Shown: positions 1-9,252, counted from the first letter of the stretch. The stretch is 33,635 bases of DNA from an uncultured Alphaproteobacteria bacterium (GCA_902584635.1 CACIAQ010000020.1:1-33635), one strand, 5' to 3'. Numbers and translations: made by a program. Notes: generated by a model not told the origin, from the letters alone.

Positions 1-2
1 CT

Positions 3-650
3 ACCCAAAAAGGAGACGCTTTAACAACTAATACAAATAGCTATACTCAGTCACTTCTAAAAGTTATTGGACAGACAAGTGATAATGTTAATTTGTTATC
101 TGTAATATCTCTAACTTTTGTTTTCAATATTTTTGCCCTCCCATTCATTGCATTAATAAGTCTATTGCTTATTGAAAAATTTGATCCAAACGAATTATAT
201 ATCGGGGTATTTACATCCTTGGAAGGAATTGGAGCTCTATTAGGAGGAACGGCCATAACGGTTATTGCGATCAATAAAAAATTGATTAGCTTTATATCCT
301 TCCTTGCAATTATTTTGCTATCTATATCTCTATCTGCCTCAAGTAATTCGATTTTGATGTATCTTTTCTTTATATTAATTTTCGGAATGGCTACTGCTTG
401 TTATTCAGCATTACAAAGTACCATAATCTATATTAATTCCACTCCAGAGCTTTGTTCCTCAACTTTCAGTTTGCTTACAATAGCTATTGGCTGTGGCGCA
501 CTCGGTTCGTTAAACATTTATTTAATGTCAGATTTCTTCACTACTGAAGAGATTTCTAATATTATGGCAATCGAAGGATCACTAGTGGGTTTGTTTTTTA
601 TAATTATAGCCTTAGTACGGTTCCCAATATCGAAATTTTTGGAAAAGTAA
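3..650 (+). CDS. MFS-type transporter, C-terminal part (cut by window edge)
   Basis: The reading frame is open from the first bases of the window to a TAA at 648-650, so this is the 3' part of a longer gene. The roughly 215 visible residues form about five to six strongly hydrophobic helices rich in I, L, F and S, ending in a short basic tail (RFPISKFLEK). The glycine-rich stretch GIGALLGG at the start of a helix and the overall layout resemble the C-terminal six-helix half of a major facilitator superfamily exporter. The substrate cannot be inferred. There is an 80-bp gap to leuA, and no clear terminator hairpin follows. The first half lies outside the window, so any fusion or N-terminal feature is unseen. 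Confidence 0.7.
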   Translation, partial: TQKGDALTTNTNSYTQSLLKVIGQTSDNVNLLSVISLTFVFNIFALPFIALISLLLIEKFDPNELYIGVFTSLEGIGALLGGTAITVIAINKKLISFISFLAIILLSISLSASSNSILMYLFFILIFGMATACYSALQSTIIYINSTPELCSSTFSLLTIAIGCGALGSLNIYLMSDFFTTEEISNIMAIEGSLVGLFFIIIALVRFPISKFLEK

Positions 651-730
651 AATTGGAAGAACTTAATTTTTTATTATGTAATTAGTTGAAAAATGCTGTA
701 TTGCATTCTATTTTGCTGTAACTTTAAGAA

Positions 731-2401
731 ATGAACGTTAAGGATAAGCATACAAAATATAAGCCATCAGACCCAGTATCGTTGGATAAAAGAACTTGGC
801 CGAGTAAAGCTATTAAAAAACCTCCAATTTGGTGTAGTGTTGATCTTAGAGATGGCAACCAAGCCTTGGTAGAACCAATGGATACATCCCGTAAGCTTAG
901 GATGTTCAAAACGTTAGTCTCTATGGGCTTTAAGGAGATTGAGATCGGGTTCCCATCTGCCTCTGACACTGACTTTCAATTTTGTCGATACCTAGTAGAT
1001 AATAAAATTATACCAGATGATGTAACAGTGCAGGTGCTCACACAAGCTAGAGAACACCTAATTGATAAGACCTTTGAAGCTTTAAAGGGTTGCAAGTCGG
1101 CAATTTTACATCTTTATAACTCGGTATCGACTTTGCAGCGTAAAGTTGTTTTTAAACAAGATAAAGAGGGAGTTAAGAAAATTGCAGAAAATGGTGCGGC
1201 AATGGTGTTTGAGAGATTAAAGCATTTGCCGGATACTACACTGACCCTTCAATATTCTCCAGAAAGTTTCACGGGAACTGAACTAGATTACGCACTCGAA
1301 GTTTGTGAAACTGTATTAGATTGCTGGAAGGCATCAAAACAAAACAAAGTAATAATTAATTTGCCAGCAACGGTAGAGATGTCTACCCCTAATATTTATG
1401 CAGACCAGATTGAATGGATGAGCAATAATTTCACAGATAGAGATAGGGTTATATTATCATTACATCCCCATAACGATAGAGGAACGGGAGTTGCTGCAAC
1501 TGAGCTTGGTTTACTGGCGGGAGCCGATAGAGTCGAAGGAACACTGTTTGGAAATGGGGAGCGAACAGGAAACGTCGATATAGTAACCCTAGGACTAAAC
1601 ATGTTTACCCAAGGTGTTGATCCAGAACTAGATTTTTCTGATATCAATAAACTTATTGAGACTGCGGAGTTTTGCAACCAACTACCTGTACACCAGCGTC
1701 ATCCCTATGCAGGGCTTTTGGTCCATACTGCATTCTCGGGTAGTCATCAGGACGCTATTAGAAAAGGGATGGAAGCAATCTCAAAGTCTAATAACCCCCA
1801 TTGGGAGGTTCCATATTTACCAATTGATCCCAGTGATATTGGTAGAACTTATGAGGCAATAATTAGGGTGAATTCGCAGTCAGGAAAGGCTGGTTCTGCT
1901 TGGTTGTTAGAACAAGAACACAACATTAATATACCGAGGGGAGCTCAAATTCAGTTTAGCCAAGCAGTTCAGAGCATTGCTGACAAGTCAGGCAAAGAAA
2001 TAACTTCAGGTATGATTTGGAGTATATTTGAGCAAGAATTCTTAAAAAAAGGAAATTTTTCTCTTCTCAAATTTAAAAGTAAGAAAATATCAAAAGCTGA
2101 TAATACTGAATTTGTTGAGGCGACCATACAACATAATGGGGAAAAAATAAAAATTTCTTCAACAGGCAATGGTCCAATAAGCGCTTTCGTAAATGCGATG
2201 AGAGATACTTTCAAGCTAACTTTTATGCTTAATGATTTCGGGCAAAATACAAGAAGCTCTGGGTCTTCTGCTGAAGCAGCAGCTTACATAGAAATTAAGG
2301 TTCCAGACGAAAATGGGAAAAGTGTGTTCGGTGTAGGCATAGATACTTCCATTACTCTGGCCCCAATCAAGGCCGTAATAAGCGCTATAAACAGAATATA
2401 A
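731..2401 (+). CDS. leuA: 2-isopropylmalate synthase
   Basis: This enzyme makes the first committed step of leucine synthesis, condensing acetyl-CoA with 2-oxoisovalerate in the cytoplasm. The 556-residue length matches the long (yeast/actinobacterial-type, TIGR00970-like) form. Visible motifs of the DRE-TIM barrel are LRDGNQAL (residues 39-46, metal and catalytic residues R40 and D41), HPHNDRG (H245 and H247, metal ligands) and GNGERTGN (from residue 274). The C-terminal third is the LeuA allosteric dimer domain that binds leucine, with a conserved GNGPISAFV near residue 478. The ATG at 731 has only a weak upstream purine tract (TTTAAGAA). The gene stands alone here with no other leu genes beside it, and looks intact. 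Confidence 0.96.
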   Translation: MNVKDKHTKYKPSDPVSLDKRTWPSKAIKKPPIWCSVDLRDGNQALVEPMDTSRKLRMFKTLVSMGFKEIEIGFPSASDTDFQFCRYLVDNKIIPDDVTVQVLTQAREHLIDKTFEALKGCKSAILHLYNSVSTLQRKVVFKQDKEGVKKIAENGAAMVFERLKHLPDTTLTLQYSPESFTGTELDYALEVCETVLDCWKASKQNKVIINLPATVEMSTPNIYADQIEWMSNNFTDRDRVILSLHPHNDRGTGVAATELGLLAGADRVEGTLFGNGERTGNVDIVTLGLNMFTQGVDPELDFSDINKLIETAEFCNQLPVHQRHPYAGLLVHTAFSGSHQDAIRKGMEAISKSNNPHWEVPYLPIDPSDIGRTYEAIIRVNSQSGKAGSAWLLEQEHNINIPRGAQIQFSQAVQSIADKSGKEITSGMIWSIFEQEFLKKGNFSLLKFKSKKISKADNTEFVEATIQHNGEKIKISSTGNGPISAFVNAMRDTFKLTFMLNDFGQNTRSSGSSAEAAAYIEIKVPDENGKSVFGVGIDTSITLAPIKAVISAINRI

Positions 2402-2472
2402 TCTTCTGGGCATAGCATTAAACAAACACAGTATTGATTGCTTTTTTATAGTGCTTCTCTCATTATCTTTAA

Positions 2473-3075
2473 ATGAAAAGATATAGCTTATTATGTTTCA
2501 TAATTCTCCTTTGTGTTTTTAACCCCAAGATTAGTATGGCGGAACCTGGGTTTTTCCTACAAACACTTACCAGCCGTCTTGTTGATTAGGTTTTCGGGCG
2601 CATAGATACCTATATTGAAGATAGACCAGACCAAAGTGAAAAAACTTTAGATGGAAAAGATATTCTAACGGCTAAAAAGCTGCCTGAGAAAAAAGTATCC
2701 ATCAAGACTGATGAAGTTGTCAAAAGAGATGATACTTATTACGAAAAGTTTTCAAACGTCCCATTTTCTGGGTACCTTGAGTCCTATTATCCAAACGGTC
2801 AACTGAAAATCATTGGGGAATTCTCTGATGGTAAAAAAATTGGAAAGTGGAGCGAATACTATATGAATGGAATTAAGAGATCTGGAGGTCAGTTTGCTCT
2901 TGGCAAAAGAGACGGAGCTTGGGTGTATTACTTTCTAAATGCAAATATTAGAGAGAAACGATTTTATAATGACGGGAATAAAGAGGGTCTCTGGGAAAAA
3001 TTTGATATTGATGGAACTATAGTCCAAACTGAATCTTATCAAAATGGGCGTTGCATTATTACTACAATTAATTGA
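2473..3075 (+). pseudogene. Secreted MORN/YwqK-repeat protein gene with in-frame TAG
   Basis: An ATG at 2473 opens a frame that encodes a clear signal peptide (MKRYSLLCFIILLCVFNPK, then SMA as a likely cleavage site). It reads 38 codons, meets a TAG at 2587-2589, and continues in the same frame without further stops to a TGA at 3073-3075. The downstream part carries repeated YYxNG / GxxxGxWxxYY units, for example SYYPNGQL, YYMNGIKRSG and WEKFDIDG. These are typical of MORN-like proteins annotated as the YwqK family. One substitution would restore a protein of about 200 residues. No ATG lies between the stop and 2863. It is a relative of the intact gene at 9709-10308. It is either a young pseudogene or a sequencing error; readthrough is unlikely because TAG ends other genes here. 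Confidence 0.8.
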
Positions 3076-3098
3076 AATCATCTTATAAAGTTTAGTTT

Positions 3099-4304
3099 AT
3101 GAATATAGAATCCTTTGACTTATACAATCCTCCAATGGACTTTATTGATCACGTTTACAAGTATTATAAATTACTCAGAGAAAAATCACCTATTCATAAA
3201 AACCCCGATGGCTCTTATGTTTTAACAACATATAAAGAAATTGTTAGCGTCTATCGAAATTTTAAGATATGGAGCTCTGATAAAAAAATAGACTTTGGTG
3301 CCAAATTTGGTGCATCACCCCTTTTTGAACACCATACAACTTCCGTCGTTTTTGTAGATCCACCAAATCATACCAGGATAAGGAAAATTTTCCAGCAGGC
3401 TTTTACTCCTAAATCTATTCGTGGGTTAGAAAAAGATATTATCAACTTAGTAGATAGTTATTTAATTACTATGCATGAGAAAAAAAAATTTGATTTTGTT
3501 TCAGACTTTTCTTTTCGACTTCCGGTAGATGTAGTTTGTAGCGTTTTGGGGATACCAAGCGAGGATCGACAACTAATTAGAGATTGGGCACATAAAATTC
3601 TTGGTGCATTGGAACCTAAACTTACTCCTAAACAGTTAGATGAAGGTTCGACCGCTGTTGTAAACTTCAAGCAATATCTTAAGGATCAGATTAGATTTCG
3701 AAAAACTCATAAAGATATTAATAATGCTCATGAAATTCTTTCATTCTTGATTGAAGCTGAAGGCCTAGAGTTATCTGAAACAGAGTTGCTTCATCAATGC
3801 ATTTTTATGCTGAATGCTGGTCATGAGACTTCGACAAATATGTTGTCCCATGGGCTTAACGAACTGATTAATCATGGGGATCAATTTAAGTTGTTGCAAA
3901 AGGAGCCTGAAAGAATTGATACTGCTATTGATGAAATTCTTAGATTTCAACCACCAATTCAGATTAATAACAGACGATGTTTGGAAACAACTATGTTGGA
4001 AAATGTAACAATTCCAGAGGGTACTCCAGTTCATATGATCATTGCTGGAGCCAACAGAGACCCCTCACAATTTTTTGAGCCCGAAATCTTCAATATATCA
4101 AGATCACCAAATAGACATTTATCTTTTGGACTAGGCATTCATATATGTGCTGGTATTAATCTGGCACGTCTAGAAGCAAAAGTTGCCTTTTTAAGGCTAA
4201 TGTCTTCATTTAAAGAAATAAACCTATTAAAAAAACCAACTATTGCGAAGCGAATTAGATTCCGAGAAATAAAAGAGATGCAGGTTGAGGTGTCTTCGTT
4301 TTGA
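3099..4304 (+). CDS. Cytochrome P450 (bacterial soluble type)
   Basis: This is a 401-residue heme monooxygenase, the usual length for soluble bacterial P450s fed by ferredoxin. Motifs are in order: a substrate-side DPPNHTRIRK (from residue 87), the I-helix AGHETS (240-245, with T244 for oxygen activation), the K-helix EILR (E279 and R282), and the heme-binding loop FGLGIHICAG with the thiolate ligand C350. It begins 23 bp after the broken MORN gene and ends before a non-coding gap. No ferredoxin or ferredoxin reductase gene is adjacent, so redox partners must be encoded elsewhere. The substrate is unknown. It appears intact, unlike the second P450 at 8041-9252, which belongs to a different subfamily by its KPWRPPS and EESLR sequences. 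Confidence 0.95.
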   Translation: MNIESFDLYNPPMDFIDHVYKYYKLLREKSPIHKNPDGSYVLTTYKEIVSVYRNFKIWSSDKKIDFGAKFGASPLFEHHTTSVVFVDPPNHTRIRKIFQQAFTPKSIRGLEKDIINLVDSYLITMHEKKKFDFVSDFSFRLPVDVVCSVLGIPSEDRQLIRDWAHKILGALEPKLTPKQLDEGSTAVVNFKQYLKDQIRFRKTHKDINNAHEILSFLIEAEGLELSETELLHQCIFMLNAGHETSTNMLSHGLNELINHGDQFKLLQKEPERIDTAIDEILRFQPPIQINNRRCLETTMLENVTIPEGTPVHMIIAGANRDPSQFFEPEIFNISRSPNRHLSFGLGIHICAGINLARLEAKVAFLRLMSSFKEINLLKKPTIAKRIRFREIKEMQVEVSSF

Positions 4305-4506
4305 TGAATTTCCTAGTGTTATCGTCCGCTAAAAAAAGGCCACGTCCCCCTGCAGCCTAGTTAGGGAGGAAAGGAAAAAGGTCGCTGCTCGTTCTTATTA
4401 AACCATAAGGTTTTATTCGCTAACCTTTGAGTATAACATTAACAAAAAAATTTTAATATGTATACCTTCTTGTAATCCAACGTTTGAAAGGTATTCGGTT
4501 TTGTGA
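4305..4506. other. Non-coding gap between convergent P450 and membrane-protein genes
   Basis: This 202-bp stretch has no credible ORF. It holds an imperfect inverted repeat around 4345-4371 (TCCCCCT ... AGGGAGGA, one bulge), which is C/G-rich compared with its surroundings. On the minus strand it is followed, after a short spacer, by CCTTTTTTT, so it could help end the minus-strand transcript from 4507-5907. The fit to a canonical intrinsic terminator is poor. Confidence 0.3.
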
Positions 4507-4734
4507 TTAGAAGAATGATGTCAAGGAAAGTAACATTAGACCAATAACGATAGTATAACCAACAAATTGAATAGCTCCCTTGCTTCTCGCAGTAAGCTTA
4601 TGATTAAGTACGTGCAAGAAGAAATAAGCAAACAGATGAAAAATTAGATACATCACTATGCTGAGAGGAATGAGTATCCACCAATCAAGAAAACCTATCT
4701 GTTTAAATCCTTTACCTTTCACTTGATCATTCAA
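4507..4734 (-). CDS. Small membrane protein of unknown function
   Basis: A 75-residue ORF with two hydrophobic segments (about residues 18-42 and 54-75) separated by a basic loop containing HKLTARSKG. This suggests a two-helix inner-membrane protein. It begins 27 bp downstream of the TPR-FkbM gene on the same strand and is probably co-transcribed with it. The frame has no ATG. The first possible start is TTG at 4734 and the next is GTG at 4722, neither with a strong Shine-Dalgarno sequence. I do not recognise a family. Its reality rests on composition, topology and the tight spacing. Confidence 0.5.
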   Translation of the reverse strand: MNDQVKGKGFKQIGFLDWWILIPLSIVMYLIFHLFAYFFLHVLNHKLTARSKGAIQFVGYTIVIGLMLLSLTSFF

Positions 4735-4761
4735 TACCGATTTTATCTTTAAAGAATAACT

Positions 4762-5907
4762 CTAAAAACAATGAATAGCGAATGCGTTTGGTCTTTGATC
4801 ATTCAATATTATCTCGTTAGCAATTTTAAAAATAATATCTGGAGTAGCCTTTTCCCATTCATTTTTGAAAGTTTCTTTACCCTTAATCTGGCCCCAGTGG
4901 TTTCTCACGTATTCTATATTGTAGATTTTAAAAAGTTCAGCCACTAGATTCTCAAATGCCTTTGGATTTCTTTTGTGAATAAATTTAGGGTGAATTTCCA
5001 AAAATATTTGTGGTCTTACATTTCTTATCAATTCCCACCCTCCTTCGAATGCTTCTACTTCAAAACCTTCAATATCCATCTTTATTACTGAAGGCTCCAA
5101 ATTAAGCATAGATGATAAATCATTTAAGGTGGTCGTATTCCAGCCTAACTTACTTCCGATAAACTTGTTAACTACAACACCTCTTTCATTTGTATTCTTT
5201 TTAATAAGATTACTCGAATAAAAATCAGGTTCAAGTGATACAACTTCTTTACTTTTAGTCACTTTATTAAAAATACTGCTGTAATAACCTATATGTGCTC
5301 CGATATCATATACAATATCCGTTCCTCGAACATTTTTTAATATTTTTTTTACCATTAAAGGCTCATAGCAACCGTAATTATCGATGGATTTCTGCATCGT
5401 AGATCGAGGATCTATTCCTATCAAAGAGAAGCTAATATTCGAGTCAATCGATACATTCACTGAATCCGCAAGCTTCAAATAAAAATTTTCATTTTCTTTA
5501 AGTTGCACACCATTTTTATTCAAAAAGACATTTATTTCTTCTCCGTTTAACCCTTGTTCAATAAAAAAATTTATGCAGCCATTTATACTTGTTTGAGACC
5601 GTGGATTCGATTTCAATGAACTTAAATAATGGTCTTGAGCAGTTGATAATTGTCCCTTCTTAAAATTAATATATGCAATCCAATGAAGGCTATCAGAGTG
5701 ATTGGGCAGACATCTTAATGCTTTCAAAAAATAATCTTCAGCAGGCACCAAATCTTCCAAAAAAATTAAGCTTAACCCCATATTGTATAAAGTAAGATGC
5801 TTATCAATGGGTATATTTTCTCTATTGGACTTTTCAAAATAGGTGAAGGCTTGCTCATATTTACCTTCAGAAAAAGCTAGCAATCCCTTACCAAAATTTG
5901 TTTTCAT
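4762..5907 (-). CDS. TPR-repeat protein with C-terminal FkbM methyltransferase domain
   Basis: 381 residues. The first ~120 form about three tetratricopeptide-like repeats (GKGLLAFSEGKYEQAFTYF; then a second with LEDLVPAEDYFLKAL and a third with KKGQLSTAQDHYLSSLK). Residues ~190-350 are an FkbM-type SAM-dependent methyltransferase: the SAM-binding DIGAHIGYYS, SLEPD at the end of strand 2, and VIKMDIEGFEVEAFEGG followed by FLEIHP. FkbM enzymes O-methylate sugars or polyketides, and TPR-FkbM fusions often occur near glycan or surface-polymer genes. No glycosyltransferase is visible here, so the substrate is open. It is divergent from the VOC gene at 6048, and the small membrane protein follows it. 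Confidence 0.88.
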   Translation of the reverse strand: MKTNFGKGLLAFSEGKYEQAFTYFEKSNRENIPIDKHLTLYNMGLSLIFLEDLVPAEDYFLKALRCLPNHSDSLHWIAYINFKKGQLSTAQDHYLSSLKSNPRSQTSINGCINFFIEQGLNGEEINVFLNKNGVQLKENENFYLKLADSVNVSIDSNISFSLIGIDPRSTMQKSIDNYGCYEPLMVKKILKNVRGTDIVYDIGAHIGYYSSIFNKVTKSKEVVSLEPDFYSSNLIKKNTNERGVVVNKFIGSKLGWNTTTLNDLSSMLNLEPSVIKMDIEGFEVEAFEGGWELIRNVRPQIFLEIHPKFIHKRNPKAFENLVAELFKIYNIEYVRNHWGQIKGKETFKNEWEKATPDIIFKIANEIILNDQRPNAFAIHCF

Positions 5908-6047
5908 TTATTAAGTCTCGCTGGTTACAGTAATACTATCCAAAAACACAAAGTAGTAAAGGCTCATCAACTTTTTTAAAGTCACTTTATAGCTGAACTT
6001 TTTTTTGATACTCTATTTTTTTAATAAAAATTCTAAGGGGTTTTTAT

Positions 6048-6797
6048 ATGCGTTTAAGGCAATTGGTTATTGCTACGAGTGAGATGGAACTTCTAGCAGA
6101 TAGTATTTGCGAACTTTTCGAGCTGAAAAGAACATTCAGTGATCCAGAGTTAATTGTCTTTGGCTTACAAAATGTTCTTATTCCTTTAGGAGATACCTTT
6201 TTAGAGCTGGTAACACCCGTTACAGAAAATACATCTGCGGAACGTTTCCTTAAAAAAAGAGGTGGTGACGGAGGCTATATGGTCATTGTTGACTCAGTCG
6301 ATCTAGAAAAAGAACGAAAAAGGCTAGAAGATGTTAGAATGGATATTGTGTGGTACGAAAATCGTAAGTTTGACGATATTCATGGTCAATCTCTTCATAT
6401 TCATCCAAAACAAGTTGGTGGTGCTATTTTGTCGATAGATAATATGAAACCTGCGTCTTGTTGGCTCTGGGCAGGAACAGAATGGGAGAAAGATATAAAC
6501 AAGTCAATGGTAAGTCACCTTTCTGGCGTTAACATCTGCACTCCAAATCCACATAATTTATTATCTAATTGGGAAAGAGCGCTAGGTAGGAAAAGATCAA
6601 TAGATGGTACTTCGATCGATTTATCAGGATCAAGTATTAACTTTGTTATGAATACTCAGTCACAATCTGAGCATGTATCAGCCTTTCAAATTCATACAGC
6701 TAAAAGGTTAGATTTAGAAAATAGAGCGGCGAGCAGAGGATATTTGATAAACAATAATATTCATTTGGGCGGCGTAGACTTTCTACTAGTTGAATGA
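6048..6797 (+). CDS. VOC-superfamily (glyoxalase-like) protein
   Basis: 249 residues starting at an ATG preceded by AAGGGG. The N-terminal strand RLRQLVIATSEME, followed by FELKRTF, VFGLQNVLIPLGDTFLELVTP and later GGAILSID, matches the vicinal-oxygen-chelate fold of the Glyoxalase_3-like type, with two tandem beta-alpha-beta-beta-beta units. The usual first metal histidine is not present at the end of strand 1 (LVIA), while the E in FLELV is kept, so the metal site may be altered. Such proteins are often annotated as glyoxalase or dioxygenase without known substrate. It is transcribed away from the FkbM gene, with the 140-bp gap between them presumably holding both promoters. Confidence 0.78.
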   Translation: MRLRQLVIATSEMELLADSICELFELKRTFSDPELIVFGLQNVLIPLGDTFLELVTPVTENTSAERFLKKRGGDGGYMVIVDSVDLEKERKRLEDVRMDIVWYENRKFDDIHGQSLHIHPKQVGGAILSIDNMKPASCWLWAGTEWEKDINKSMVSHLSGVNICTPNPHNLLSNWERALGRKRSIDGTSIDLSGSSINFVMNTQSQSEHVSAFQIHTAKRLDLENRAASRGYLINNNIHLGGVDFLLVE

Positions 6798-6903
6798 AAG
6801 AATAGCCAGTAGGATATCGCTAGGTTTGCTTTGCATGAATAAATGATAAACGATTCATTGACGTTGATCAATCTTGACCTATTTCATCTTGGGGAGAGAT
6901 AAG

Positions 6904-7263
6904 ATGATAACAGTATTTTACGACGGAAAATGTGGCCTTTGTAGCCGGGAGATAGGTCATTATATGAAGATCAGCCCTCCCACAACCTTTATTTGGCGCG
7001 ACATCGCAAATGAGCCACTGCATCTGAAGAAGATCAAAGTTTCTCAAAGTGATGCACTAAGAAGGTTGCATGTTTCTGACGAAGCAGGAACTATCTATAT
7101 TGGAATTGATGCGTTCATAGCTATTTGGAAAAAACTTCCAAGATGGCGTCTGTTAGCGTTAATATGTGCTATCCCAGGGTTGCGATCCATTCTTAGTTTG
7201 ATTTATAATAAATTTGCTGATTGGAAGTTTTCGCGATCTGCTCATTGCCAGATGTCAATCTAA
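6904..7263 (+). CDS. DCC-family thiol-disulfide oxidoreductase (DUF393)
   Basis: 119 residues. The start at 6904 is preferred because a strong GGGGAGAG lies just upstream and because the family begins with a short strand running straight into the active site (ITVFYDGKCGLCSREI). An earlier TTG at 6874 would add ten residues without a ribosome site. The DGxCGLC motif (YuxK/DCC family) carries the paired cysteines of a thioredoxin-like fold. WRDIANEP and a C-terminal helical half with WRLLALICAIPGLR are also typical. Family members are small redox proteins of poorly known role. The next gene starts 9 bp after the stop, so the two are probably one transcript. Confidence 0.87.
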   Translation: MITVFYDGKCGLCSREIGHYMKISPPTTFIWRDIANEPLHLKKIKVSQSDALRRLHVSDEAGTIYIGIDAFIAIWKKLPRWRLLALICAIPGLRSILSLIYNKFADWKFSRSAHCQMSI

Positions 7264-7272
7264 AACAAATAA

Positions 7273-7671
7273 ATGGAGAATGATTTTAAAAAAGTGGTGT
7301 TAGTGAAATCACTCTTATTCTCATTAATAGTTTTTTGGGGTGGCTATAATTCTACTGTAATGAATGCGAACGAAAGTAGAGAGTACTTTACTGATGTTGG
7401 AAATATATTATTTATCTTTTTTTCCATTATCTATATGTTTAACGCATTTTTCCTTATAATGCTGAAAAATTTTGGTAGATTGACCTATTTACCTTTGGTC
7501 TTACTCTTTGTTTTTCTAGGATTTATAAGCGAGCTTTTTAATCCAATGCAAATAAAAAAAGATTATTTTTACCTATTTATTTTTTACATTATTTCCCCTC
7601 TATTTTTTGTTATGCAAGGTGTAGTACTCACTATGCTAATGTCAAAAAGTATTCAGGAGAACTTTCACTAG
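7273..7671 (+). CDS. Four-helix membrane protein, function unknown
   Basis: 132 residues with four predicted transmembrane helices (about residues 10-27, 43-64, 70-90 and 99-123). The only notable polar stretches are a short loop (NANESREYFTDVG) and a KDYFY turn. No catalytic motif is seen and no family is recognised. It follows the DCC-family gene by 9 bp, suggesting translational coupling or at least co-expression. Some DCC proteins are paired with or fused to membrane proteins, but that is only a loose parallel. It ends at TAG 7669-7671, which shows TAG is a normal stop in this genome. Confidence 0.65.
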   Translation: MENDFKKVVLVKSLLFSLIVFWGGYNSTVMNANESREYFTDVGNILFIFFSIIYMFNAFFLIMLKNFGRLTYLPLVLLFVFLGFISELFNPMQIKKDYFYLFIFYIISPLFFVMQGVVLTMLMSKSIQENFH

Positions 7672-7760
7672 GCCTTATGCATTAATCAATAATGTTTTCA
7701 ATACTCTACAAAGCGGAGTAATTAAGTCGTTTATAATATATAGCTAGATGGAGCTTATAA

Positions 7761-7985
7761 ATGAGAAAATGGGAATACTTAGTATTGGTAGAGAACGTAA
7801 GAAGCTTAAAAAGCTTGCAGGATCTAGCAAAAGATGATGAATTGTATGCCGATCAATTGCGACAAGGAAATTATGCCCCATCGTTGAATAAATACGGTGA
7901 CCAAGGTTGGGAATTAGTAAGTGCTAGTCGCGTTGGTGGAGGAAGAGCTTTGACCGAATATGTCTTTAAGCGTCCGAAAGAATAA
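7761..7985 (+). CDS. DUF4177-like small protein
   Basis: 74 residues with a GGAG ribosome site before the ATG. The pattern MRKWEYLVLVE, then LNKYGDQGWELVS near the middle and YVFKRP at the end matches the small DUF4177-like fold, which is a beta-strand, helix, GWELV strand and a closing F-K-R strand. Members are widespread in bacteria with no assigned role. It stands alone before the decayed P450. Confidence 0.75.
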   Translation: MRKWEYLVLVENVRSLKSLQDLAKDDELYADQLRQGNYAPSLNKYGDQGWELVSASRVGGGRALTEYVFKRPKE

Positions 7986-8040
7986 TTAAATAAAAAGAGG
8001 CTGATTTAGTTGTTGTACAGGCTGATAATTTTTACATGAA

Positions 8041-9252
8041 CCTCTTTCAAGGCCAAAAGCAATAGCGGTTCCTCAAAATGTTACAGAATGGGATATTGCT
8101 CCGTATTCGAAGGAAGTCTTACTAAATCTAGAAACATTTTTTAGCACCTTACGTGAAGAGAGCAGTTTGTCTATCTTAATAAATATAAAATGCTAGCATG
8201 TGGGAGGTATAAGGAAACAAAGGAGGTCTTCTTGGACCACAAAAGGTTTGTTTCTTCAAGGAGGGGTGGGAATTCAAGATTTAAAACTAGAGAAGCCATG
8301 GAGACCACCATCTCTTGTATTAGAAGTTGACGCCCTGAGCATACAAAAAATAGGCGCTTTCTTGCTAAAGCGCTGTCACCAAATAAAATATCTCAACTTA
8401 AAGATTTTTTTAAAGATTGTGCAGATAAATTGATAAGTGAGTTATTACAAAAAAAAGAGATAGATGGCATTTCTGATTTAGGAGGAATTTCCCCAACTAG
8501 GGTATTCCCAGAAGCTGTAGTCTTAAAAAAAATCGATAAGGAAACCCTGTTGGGGTACGGGGCAATGGTTTTCAATGCTCTTGGCCCTGATAATGAGTTT
8601 CGTAAAGATGCAATGGTTTAAGGACTTTCCGTCCTTGAGAAAATAAATAAGCAATGCCTTGAAGAAAATATTGACGCAGATGGCCTTGCAAAAGAAGTTT
8701 GTCGTAGTACAGCAGAAAACTCAGAAGAGGACCAGTTAGCAGGAATGTTAGTGAGATCATTATTATCGGCAGGAATTGACACCACGGTGAGTTCAATTGG
8801 AAATTTATTGTAGTGCTTTGCATAATATCCAGAACAGTTCCAACTAGTAAAAGACAATAAATCATTAGTAGGTAATGCGGTAGAAGAATCTTTACGTTTA
8901 ACAAGCCCTGTTAAAGCTTTTTGTCATACATCAGCTACAAACACCGAAGTATCTGTTTTAGTTATAGAAGAGGGCACAAAAATACTTTGTGTTTTAGGGT
9001 CAGCAAATACTGATTCCGAAGTATGGGGAAACCCATATAATTAGATGTTTCCCGAAGAACTTTAGGCCACTTGGCTCTTGGTATAGGTATTCATATTTGT
9101 GTAGGTCAAACTTGGCAAGAGCTGAGATAACAGCTCTAGCAAGCTCCTTAACTGGACTTGTAAAAGTGATGGAACTAGCGGGTGAAGCTACCTTGAAACC
9201 AAATAATGCAATGAGATCGATTGAAAGCCTTCCAATTATTCTGAAGACGTAA
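8041..9252 (+). pseudogene. Decayed cytochrome P450
   Basis: P450 sequence can be followed across three frames. It starts with PLSRPKAIAVPQNVTEWDIA (8041 on), then LEKPWRPPSLVLEVD (about 8310), then HTKNRRFLAKALSPNKISQL after a frameshift near 8335. It goes on to the I-helix SAGIDTT (about 8770), the K-helix EESLR (about 8885) and the heme loop LGIGIHICVG (about 9075) after another shift. A further shift gives NLARAEITALASSL and the end at TAA 9250-9252. In-frame stops include TAG 8194-8196, TAA 8619-8621, and several between about 8812 and 9063. No start codon is in frame at the 5' end. KPWRPPS and the order of motifs resemble CYP199-type aromatic-acid P450s. This is advanced decay, not a single error. 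Confidence 0.92.

Noticed and set aside
4345-4371. C/G-rich imperfect hairpin as a small RNA or strong terminator
   Set aside because: There is a bulge in the stem, no adjacent T-run on the plus strand, and no promoter or conserved fold visible; kept only as part of the gap entry.
8200-8433. Possible independent small gene
   Set aside because: Its middle part (EKPWRPPSLVLEVD) is P450 sequence and the rest is the out-of-frame continuation of the pseudogene at 8041-9252.
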